Source: Chloroflexota bacterium
GTDB taxonomy: Bacteria; Chloroflexota; UBA11872; VXOZ01
NCBI GenBank assembly: GCA_009839775.1
Contig: VXOZ01000162.1
Span: 1 to 6,178 of the forward strand
DNA length: 6,178 bases
Direction: 5' to 3'
Positions 1-5,050 of this stretch are shown one piece after another. The notes below the pieces were generated by a model. The model was not told the DNA's origin. It worked only from the letters and a program-made list of their open reading frames with translations, and made no database searches. A program made the position numbers and the translations under genes. Within the stretch, counting starts at the first letter, position 1; every line of letters starts with the position of its first letter.

Positions 1-239
1 CCCCTGGGAGAGGGCGTACCCACTAGTCTTCCGGCCTCAGTCACACAAAGGCTTCCTAAGGCAGAGCAAGTCGACCGGCCATTCCCCCTCCGCGTTGACA
101 TACCTGTTGGCAAGTCCCATGCTAGAGCACATGCGGCATAGAAAAGACGAGGACTCAAGTACGAAAACAATTCTTGATGTCAAGATGTGAGTTGCACTGC
201 CCACAGGTATGAATCTAGCGGAGAGGAGCGGCACGACAC
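1..239. other. Upstream intergenic region of the oxidoreductase gene
   Basis: No convincing gene is visible here. A TTGACA box at 95-100 matches the -35 consensus, but the hexamer 17 nt downstream (CATGCT, 118-123) matches the -10 consensus at only three positions, so a promoter is possible, not shown. A 14-nt inverted repeat, TCTTGATGTCAAGA, with 6-nt arms and a 2-nt spacer lies at 172-185, 54 nt before the start codon, and could be an operator. The ribosome site of the next gene (AGGAG, 224-228) closes the region. Confidence 0.5.
224..228 (+). promoter_or_regulatory. Ribosome binding site of the oxidoreductase gene
   Basis: AGGAG, within the purine run GAGAGGAG at 221-228, lies 11 nt before the ATG at 240. 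The spacing is somewhat long, but no better start lies nearby, and translation from this ATG reaches the glycine-rich Rossmann motif at residue 12, as expected for the family. Confidence 0.6.
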
Positions 240-1265
240 ATGGCTAATGACAAATTCCGCGTCTGCATCGTTGGCACCGGCGCGCGTGGCAATGCCCATG
301 CCAAGGCGTGGACGGCATCCGGTGAGGCGGAGGTCGTCGCGGTGGTGGACGTGCTCGAGGACCGCGCGCAAGAGCTGGCGGCGGCATATGACGCGCTGCA
401 CGTCTTTACCAACTACCGCGACGTGGTGGGACGCGACAACATTGACGTGGTCTCTATCTGCACGCCGGCGTTCTATCACGAAGAGGTGACGATCTTTGCC
501 GCAGAGCACGGCAAGCACATGCTCAGCGAGAAGCCGATTGCCATGCGGCTGGACCAGGCGGATCGCATGATAGACGCGTTGAAGTCAACAGATGTCACTT
601 ACGTGGTCAACTATCAAAGCCGCTTCGGTGATGCTCCCGCGGCCGTGCGCCAGTGTGTGCGCGACCGAGCCCTCGGCAGCCCGCTCATGTTCCGCATGCA
701 CTCGGCCACTCACATCCGTCCCAAGCTCGCCATGCACGACATGGACCGCGGCAACGGCGGCCCGCTCAACGACTTCATGACCCATTACTTCGACTACTGG
801 CGCTGGCTCACGGATACGGACCCGGTGCGGGTGAGCGCCCACGGGTTTACGTTTGCCAAGGACCGGCCGGAAATCGCTCACTTTGCAAACAAAGCGCCGG
901 ATACGGCTACGGTGGCGCTGGAGTACGGCAGCGGCGACTTGGCCGCGTTCAGCATCTCGTGGGGCTTGCCGCCGGGCGTACAGCCACCGGGACGGATGGA
1001 CGACATTCTCGGTCCGCAGGGCGTGCTGTCCCCGGGCCGTCCAAGTACTGGCTTCAAGATCCTGCATGAAGGTGGCGCTGTCGAAGAGTTCGGCCCCTAC
1101 ACAAGCGATACGCAGTTGCTCTTGACCCAGCACACGATTCGCGCCATCCGGGGCGAAGAGCCGGTGCTGGCCAGCGCGGCAGATGGGCGCATCGCTCTGG
1201 CCGTTACCTGGGCGATCTATGAGTCGCTGGAGAAGAACGGTGACTCGGTAGATATTGTCCTATAG
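240..1265 (+). CDS. Gfo/Idh/MocA-family NAD(P)-dependent oxidoreductase
   Basis: A 341-residue cytosolic dehydrogenase of usual family length. The N-terminal Rossmann fold shows the dinucleotide motif GTGARG at residues 12-17. An acidic residue, D37, ends the second strand, which usually favours NAD over NADP. The family signature EKP sits at residues 97-99, with K98 the conserved active-site lysine. The C-terminal alpha/beta domain has the DxxxHxxD pattern as D178, H182 and D185, followed by WRWL, matching the substrate and catalytic face of many sugar and inositol dehydrogenases. NYQSRF at 124-129 fits the start of the second domain. Members oxidise hydroxyl groups of sugars, inositols or related compounds; the substrate cannot be read from this sequence. 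An MFS transporter follows after 167 nt on the same strand, so a joint uptake and oxidation role is plausible. The frame is intact. The family call is very sure; the substrate is unknown. Confidence 0.96.
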   Translation: MANDKFRVCIVGTGARGNAHAKAWTASGEAEVVAVVDVLEDRAQELAAAYDALHVFTNYRDVVGRDNIDVVSICTPAFYHEEVTIFAAEHGKHMLSEKPIAMRLDQADRMIDALKSTDVTYVVNYQSRFGDAPAAVRQCVRDRALGSPLMFRMHSATHIRPKLAMHDMDRGNGGPLNDFMTHYFDYWRWLTDTDPVRVSAHGFTFAKDRPEIAHFANKAPDTATVALEYGSGDLAAFSISWGLPPGVQPPGRMDDILGPQGVLSPGRPSTGFKILHEGGAVEEFGPYTSDTQLLLTQHTIRAIRGEEPVLASAADGRIALAVTWAIYESLEKNGDSVDIVL

Positions 1266-1308
1266 GGTGGCCGTCCCTTAGTCCCTGGGCATACCCGGGG
1301 CAACGGAG

Positions 1309-1327
1309 GCGGGGGACGAGCCCCCGC
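1309..1327. repeat. GC-rich hairpin, possible dispersed repeat fragment
   Basis: GCGGGGG at 1309-1315 pairs perfectly with CCCCCGC at 1321-1327 around the loop ACGAG. No T-run follows on the + strand, so a classical intrinsic terminator is not supported, although the hairpin lies 44 nt after the oxidoreductase stop and may still protect the mRNA end. The surrounding 1266-1335 sequence resembles small GC-rich intergenic repeats found in many copies in some environmental bacterial genomes. That likeness is from memory and only one copy is visible here. Confidence 0.4.
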
Positions 1328-1340
1328 GCTACGAAGAGTG

Positions 1341-1350
1341 GCCAATTGGC
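1341..1350. repeat. Perfect 10-bp palindrome upstream of the MFS gene
   Basis: GCCAATTGGC is self-complementary over all 10 bases and lies 82 nt before the MFS start codon. It could be an operator half of the MFS promoter region. The only promoter-like pair downstream is weak (TTGTTG at 1356-1361 and TCAAAT at 1379-1384, 17 nt apart), so a regulatory role is a guess. Confidence 0.25.
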
Positions 1351-1432
1351 GTTAATTGTTGTGCGCAGTTTGGACTTGTCAAATCCCAGCAAACACTTTT
1401 CCGAATATCCAACTCACGAATGACACAGGCGC

Positions 1433-2662
1433 ATGGCCGCAACTGACAACCCCGCTCCACGCTCCCCGCTCTCGGAACACCGGTACCTCAAGCCGCTCAT
1501 TCTCTTTCTCACGATCTTCTTTCTCAACGCCACCCTGGGCGCACCCGGCCGTATGCTCTTTCCCGTTTACGTTGAGAAAGTGCTTGGCGGATCGCCCATT
1601 CTGACGTCTACGCTCTTCTCGATCCAGAACCTCATTCGCATCATCGTACTCTTCGCCAGCGGCTTGCTGGCGGACCGTGTCGGGGCGAAGTACATCTTGC
1701 TGCTGGGCATGACGGCGGTCAGCGTCGGCGGACTGATGTTTATGGTGTCCGACACGCGGCTGCTCGTCTTACTGTCCCTTCTGTACGGCGCACTCTTCAC
1801 GCTGCGCACCACCTCCTCCCGTGCGTATCTCGCGCTGGTGGCGCCGTTGGGGAGCATGGGCCTTATGGGGGCCCTCTACTTTACCGGCCCGACACTTGGC
1901 AGCGCACTGGGCAACGCGGCGGCAGGCCCCATTGCCGATCAATTCAGCTTCCGCACCTTGGGCATCGCGATGTTGGTGGGTAACCTGCTACTGGTGTTCT
2001 TCGGTCTGCTCTTCCTGCCGCAGATCCGCTTGGAACAGGTCCAGAATACGTCGGCGTGGGAAATGCTGAGGTCCTACCAAGTCCTATGGAAACGTCCGCT
2101 CATCTTGCGTCTCATCGGCATCCGCTTCTTGCCTACGTGGTGGCTCGGCACGAGTTCGGTGTTGCTCCCCTTGCTCATCTTTCGCCTGACGGAGTCGGTA
2201 ACGGCGGTTGCCTTGTATGCGACCGTCATTTCGGTAGTAACCGGGTCCACCGGACTCTTCGTCGGGTGGCTCTCCGATCGCATCGGCAGGGCCATACCGG
2301 TAATTGCAAGCAGTCTCACGCTTGCGCTCGGCCCGCTGGGCTGCGCGCTGTTCGTGGACAATGCGCTGCTGCTGGCCGCGTCAGCCATCTTTACGAGCCT
2401 GGGCGGTCAATGGCTCGCCTCGCTCATGCCGTCGCTCGTGCGCGTATCCGGGGCGGGACACGAGCAGGGGCGACTTACCGCCATTACCGAGGCGGCGTGG
2501 ACGTTCGGTAATCTGGGCGGCACCATGGCGGCGGGCGTATTAATCGGCTTGGCTGCGCCAATTCCGTTCGTGCTGGCCGGCGCGCTCAACTTCGGCACGG
2601 TGCTGCTGGCTTTGCAGGCCGCCCGCATCCTGCGGGGCACTGACATCCACAACGCCGGATAA
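1433..2662 (+). CDS. Major facilitator superfamily (MFS) transporter
   Basis: A 409-residue inner-membrane transporter, the usual length for a 12-helix MFS protein. Hydrophobic segments run through the whole chain from about residue 19 to 398. The MFS loop motif A appears in both halves: GLLADRVGAKY at 77-87 and GWLSDRIGR at 278-286, showing the duplicated six-helix design. GPTLGSALG at 152-160 resembles motif C of helix 5, which is associated with antiporters, so drug or metabolite efflux is as likely as uptake. A cytosolic loop around 197-222 separates the halves. The ATG at 1433 is the first start after an in-frame stop at 1421-1423; only a weak purine site (AGG, 1427-1429) precedes it, so translation may be poor. 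The oxidoreductase upstream suggests a carbohydrate-like or related small substrate, but this is inference. No break or frameshift is visible. Confidence 0.94.
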   Translation: MAATDNPAPRSPLSEHRYLKPLILFLTIFFLNATLGAPGRMLFPVYVEKVLGGSPILTSTLFSIQNLIRIIVLFASGLLADRVGAKYILLLGMTAVSVGGLMFMVSDTRLLVLLSLLYGALFTLRTTSSRAYLALVAPLGSMGLMGALYFTGPTLGSALGNAAAGPIADQFSFRTLGIAMLVGNLLLVFFGLLFLPQIRLEQVQNTSAWEMLRSYQVLWKRPLILRLIGIRFLPTWWLGTSSVLLPLLIFRLTESVTAVALYATVISVVTGSTGLFVGWLSDRIGRAIPVIASSLTLALGPLGCALFVDNALLLAASAIFTSLGGQWLASLMPSLVRVSGAGHEQGRLTAITEAAWTFGNLGGTMAAGVLIGLAAPIPFVLAGALNFGTVLLALQAARILRGTDIHNAG

Positions 2663-2708
2663 CGCCGCATGCGCACTCCGCTGTCACCGGACGCTTTGAG
2701 GCGGCGTT
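2661..2708 (+). terminator. Large hairpin starting in the MFS stop codon
   Basis: AACGCCGC at 2661-2668 pairs perfectly with GCGGCGTT at 2701-2708, and inside it GCG (2671-2673) pairs with CGC (2692-2694) and TCCG (2677-2680) with CGGA (2688-2691). The first arm includes the last two bases of the MFS stop codon. No T-run follows, so it is not a standard intrinsic terminator. It could act as a Rho-context terminator or as an mRNA 3'-end stabiliser. Confidence 0.35.
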
Positions 2709-2751
2709 CGCTGGTCTCACGAGTTACGCGAGGACTGCAATAGCCGATTTT

Positions 2752-2764
2752 CCACTTAAAGTGG
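2752..2764. promoter_or_regulatory. Palindromic operator candidate abutting a -35 box
   Basis: CCACTT at 2752-2757 and AAGTGG at 2759-2764 form a perfect inverted repeat around a single A. The last base of the repeat directly precedes the TTGACA box at 2765. This is a typical place for a dimeric regulator to activate or block RNA polymerase. No regulator gene is visible in the window, so the binding protein is unknown. Confidence 0.4.
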
Positions 2765-2793
2765 TTGACAATTTAGCAATTTCCTCTAACAAT
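2765..2793 (+). promoter_or_regulatory. Sigma70-like promoter of the membrane-protein gene
   Basis: A consensus -35 box TTGACA lies at 2765-2770. The -10 is TAACAA at 2787-2792 (16-nt spacer) or AACAAT at 2788-2793 (17-nt spacer), each matching four of six consensus bases. The stretch is clearly richer in A and T than its surroundings. Transcription would begin near 2800 and give a leader of about 165 nt before the start codon at 2964. Confidence 0.5.
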
Positions 2794-2823
2794 GAAGTTA
2801 CAGGATGTATTCTTCTTAGCACC

Positions 2824-2838
2824 GCTGCCCTTGGCAGC
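2824..2838 (+). other. Leader hairpin 1
   Basis: GCTGCC at 2824-2829 pairs perfectly with GGCAGC at 2833-2838 around the loop CTT. It falls in the inferred 5' leader of the membrane-protein gene, about 25 nt after the expected transcription start. No T-run follows, so it is a structural element at most. Confidence 0.3.
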
Positions 2839-2875
2839 CACAGGCGGGAGGTCGAGTACACGGTGACATGTTGGT

Positions 2876-2911
2876 GAGCAGGCGCTCCTGCTCGATGCGC
2901 GTAGCGCCTGC
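2876..2911 (+). promoter_or_regulatory. Mutually exclusive leader hairpins
   Basis: Two perfect stems compete for the same bases. GAGCAGG (2876-2882) can pair with CCTGCTC (2887-2893) around the tetraloop CGCT, giving 7 pairs. Alternatively GCAGGCGCT (2878-2886) can pair with AGCGCCTGC (2903-2911), giving 9 pairs around a 16-nt loop. Only one can form at a time. Such alternatives are typical of leader-based switches, but there is no T-run to make either one a terminator and I recognise no known riboswitch core. Confidence 0.35.
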
Positions 2912-2946
2912 GAAGCTATAGCAACGTGTGCGCAGCACCTCGCCTC

Positions 2947-2956
2947 AAAAGGAGGT
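2947..2956 (+). promoter_or_regulatory. Strong ribosome binding site, possibly masked
   Basis: AAAAGGAGGT is a near-perfect anti-16S match ending 7 nt before the ATG at 2964, and it decides the start against an in-frame GTG at 2928. Its GAGGT (2952-2956) is complementary to ACCTC at 2937-2941, and its GAGG (2952-2955) to CCTC at 2943-2946. The upstream GGGAGGT at 2846-2852 could pair with the same ACCTC and so free the site. These pairings are short, so control by masking is a hypothesis. Confidence 0.7.
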
Positions 2957-2963
2957 AGCGACC

Positions 2964-3740
2964 ATGTTGAACGCGCAAACGACACTGCGGCAAGGCTGGC
3001 TGGCGCGAGCAGTCCTCTCCGGCTTTGTTGCTACCATACTCATGATTCTCGCCGCCGTGGTCGCGTACGGCATTGCCTTCGCGCTGGCAAACGTCGAGCC
3101 CTCGGCGCAGTCCGGCGCCCAGACCTATTCGATGTGGTTCAAGGGCTTGACCGATAACATCGTGGTTGAGTACACCACCGATGTCTTCTACGCGGCCGTC
3201 GCCATCCATCTCGCCATCGGCTTGGGCTTCGCCCTCATCTACGCGTACTTCGTCGAGCCGCGCATTCCTGGACCGGACATCGGGCGTGGTCTGGCGTTTG
3301 CCGCCATTCCGTGGGTGCTTTCGCTCGTGGTCTTCCTGCCCTTAGTCGGCGCCGGTTTCCTCGGGCTGGGCTTGGGCGCGGGATTCTTGCCAATCCTCGG
3401 CAATCTGATCCTGCACATCGTGTACGGGGCCACGCTGGGATTGATTTACGGCTCCTTTGGCGACACCGTTGATGCGGAGAATCCTGAATTAGCTCAGGCC
3501 ACCACCGCCGACACGGCAGCCATGGGATCGTCGGAACGCATGGCGGCAAGGGGCATCGTGGCCGGTATCGCCGCTGGCGCGGTGATCGGGCTGGTTGCCG
3601 CCGCTATCGCGGGTATCAGCGGCTCGGCGGAAATGATGAATCTGCCGCTGGCGGCCTTCGTCGTTGTCTCCGCCGTGATAGGCGGCACCGTCGGCGCGTT
3701 GATTGGCTCGCTGGTCGGGCTGGAGCAATCCACCGCCTGA
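2964..3740 (+). CDS. Multi-pass membrane protein of unknown function (DUF6789-like)
   Basis: A 258-residue membrane protein of unknown function. Hydrophobic segments lie at about residues 14-43, 74-96, 109-132, 141-163, 196-218 and 228-253, suggesting six membrane spans. The middle part, with IPWVLSLVVFLPLVGAGF at 115-132 and an HxxYGxxxGxxYG pattern at 151-163, resembles small DUF6789-type membrane proteins as I remember them; a profile search would be needed to confirm this. A polar linker at about 165-195 leads to two glycine-zipper-like helices (GIVAGIAAGAVIG at 197-209 and IGGTVGALIGSLVG at 239-252), a pattern that packs helices tightly and is common in pore-forming or oligomeric membrane proteins. 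The ATG is chosen for its excellent ribosome site. The last 247 nt overlap the convergent protease reading frame on the other strand. The gene has its own likely promoter at 2765-2793. No enzyme motif is visible. Confidence 0.88.
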   Translation: MLNAQTTLRQGWLARAVLSGFVATILMILAAVVAYGIAFALANVEPSAQSGAQTYSMWFKGLTDNIVVEYTTDVFYAAVAIHLAIGLGFALIYAYFVEPRIPGPDIGRGLAFAAIPWVLSLVVFLPLVGAGFLGLGLGAGFLPILGNLILHIVYGATLGLIYGSFGDTVDAENPELAQATTADTAAMGSSERMAARGIVAGIAAGAVIGLVAAAIAGISGSAEMMNLPLAAFVVVSAVIGGTVGALIGSLVGLEQSTA

Positions 3741-5050
3741 GTGAGAGGCCGCACGAGCTTGTTCGGCCACTCTTCCAGGGTTACCTCCAAGACCTTGTTT
3801 ATCGTGCGCTGGCGGTAGACCCGGATTTCGACGATGTCACCAGGCTTCTTGTAGGCGTCGAGGTAGGCGGTCAGGTCGGTTAGGGTCTTGACCGACCGGT
3901 CGTCGATACTCACAATAATATCGCCGTTGACGCCGGTTTCGAAAGTCTCCCGATTCAACGTGGAGCCGGGCAGTATGCCGTAAACGATGACGCCCTCGCT
4001 GACGGGAAGATTACACTGCGCGGCGAGATGCGGTGTGATGCTGGAACCGTGGATGGGCAGCCAGGCGTGCTTCGGCGTCTTGCCCGCGCGCAGGTCGGGC
4101 AGAATGGCCTTAATCCGATCTATAGGCAACGCCAGCGCAATCCCGGCAAAGTTGCTGGATTGAATTGCAGTATTAATCCCGATAACTTGACCGCTTCTCA
4201 CGTCGATGAGGGGTCCGCCTGAACTACCGCGGTTGATCGCGGCATCGGATTGGATCATTCCCATTATGGTGCGACCAAAAAAGGCGTAGGGGCGATTCAA
4301 GCCTCCCACAATCCCACTGGTGAGGCTATTCTGATAGGTGAAGTGCTGGCTGCCGATGGCGATCACTTCATCGCCTACTTCGACGGCTGCGGAAGAGCCC
4401 AAGGGAGCGACAACGAGGCTTTTGAGCAGCGCATCGTTAGCCTTAAGCAACGCCACATCGGAACCCGGGTCGGTCCCGATAACCCTCGCCGTGCCCCACG
4501 TCACCTCGTCGCTCAGCCGAATGCGGATGACTCTCGCGTCTTCGATTACGTGATAATTCGTTAGGATGTGTCCGTCCTCATCGATCACAAAACCGGAGCC
4601 GGCATCGCCAAAGGGCTGACCGAACGTAACCGTGCTTGCGTCAGTAGAGATGCGCACGACGCTGCCCGTCAAACGTCTGAACACGTCCCTTGGCCGATTC
4701 TCGATCACTTCCACTACCACAGCCGTCGGCGTCGGCACGGCAGTTGGCTCGGGCGTGGGTACTGCGGTGGGCGCGATGGTAGGGATCGGTGTTGGCTCGG
4801 CTGTGGGTGCCACGGTGGGGAGTGGGACGATGGGCTGTTGTTCTCCGCCCGCGGTGGCGCCCGTGGTAGGCGAGGCGCCGACGCCGGTGGCAGCCCCCGG
4901 ATCATTCAAGAGCCGCGAAACGCCGATTACCGTGAGGGTCGTGCCGGCTGCCACAACGAGCAGAATTGTGACAATCGCGCCGGGAACCATGAGCCGGCTG
5001 CGCCACGACCGCTTTTGGCCCTGCAGCGGGTCATACGGCCTATTGCGCAC
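3494..5050 (-). CDS. Membrane-anchored HtrA/DegS-like serine protease with PDZ domain
   Basis: A 518-residue envelope quality-control protease. A basic cytosolic start (R14, R17, R19) leads to one membrane anchor at about 22-45, then a Pro-Thr linker at 79-110, a trypsin-like domain at about 120-320 and a PDZ domain at about 330-428. The catalytic triad is H167 (in TNYHV), D198 (in GSDVALL) and S277 (in GSSGGP, where the family usually has GNSGGP). The loop after IGS at 232-234 lacks the usual NPFG. HtrA proteases cut misfolded exported proteins, and the PDZ domain binds exposed C-termini. The start is GTG at 5050-5048, preceded by GGAG at 5058-5061, and overlaps the end of the kinase gene by 11 nt. 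The domain fold should end near residue 430, but no stop occurs there. The frame runs on antisense to the convergent membrane-protein gene, adding 82 residues (437-518) rich in Ala, Pro and Thr. Whether that tail is made and kept is unknown. Confidence 0.93.
   Translation of the reverse strand: MRNRPYDPLQGQKRSWRSRLMVPGAIVTILLVVAAGTTLTVIGVSRLLNDPGAATGVGASPTTGATAGGEQQPIVPLPTVAPTAEPTPIPTIAPTAVPTPEPTAVPTPTAVVVEVIENRPRDVFRRLTGSVVRISTDASTVTFGQPFGDAGSGFVIDEDGHILTNYHVIEDARVIRIRLSDEVTWGTARVIGTDPGSDVALLKANDALLKSLVVAPLGSSAAVEVGDEVIAIGSQHFTYQNSLTSGIVGGLNRPYAFFGRTIMGMIQSDAAINRGSSGGPLIDVRSGQVIGINTAIQSSNFAGIALALPIDRIKAILPDLRAGKTPKHAWLPIHGSSITPHLAAQCNLPVSEGVIVYGILPGSTLNRETFETGVNGDIIVSIDDRSVKTLTDLTAYLDAYKKPGDIVEIRVYRQRTINKVLEVTLEEWPNKLVRPLTQAVDCSSPTSEPINAPTVPPITAETTTKAASGRFIISAEPLIPAIAAATSPITAPAAIPATMPLAAMRSDDPMAAVSAVVA
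4721..4816 (-). repeat. Pro-Thr repeat linker in the protease
   Basis: This part encodes residues 79-110, an irregular series of short PT units such as VAPT, AEPTP, IPT, VPTP and EPT. It forms an extended, likely flexible and possibly glycosylated spacer between the membrane anchor and the protease domain. The DNA is correspondingly repetitive and could change length by slippage. Such linkers are frequent in exported proteins of Chloroflexota. Confidence 0.8.

Noticed and set aside
1..141. Frame 1 is open from the left edge to a TAG at 139-141 (46 codons), possibly the end of an upstream gene.
   Set aside because: The peptide shows no recognisable motif, there is no start in the window, and a stop-free run of 46 codons is not unusual in GC-rich DNA.
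585..1133. A 182-codon minus-strand frame inside the oxidoreductase gene.
   Set aside because: The opposite strand carries a clear dehydrogenase with family motifs; this is an antisense shadow without a motif or ribosome site.
1356..1384. A possible promoter (TTGTTG and TCAAAT, 17 nt apart) before the MFS gene.
   Set aside because: The -35 matches only three of six consensus bases and the -10 four, too weak to call without transcript data.
2056..2511. A 151-codon plus-strand frame within the MFS gene.
   Set aside because: It is out of frame with the transporter, has no recognisable domain, and the MFS motifs show which frame is real.
2928..2963. A longer membrane-protein start at GTG 2928.
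   Set aside because: The added 12 residues would span the strong AAAAGGAGGT ribosome site, which is ideally placed for the ATG at 2964.
3235..3770. Several minus-strand frames opposite the membrane-protein gene, considered as frameshifted ends of the protease.
   Set aside because: Neither alternative frame offers a stop soon after the PDZ domain or recovers a domain-like sequence, so a simple frameshift near 3740-3780 does not restore a normal protease end.
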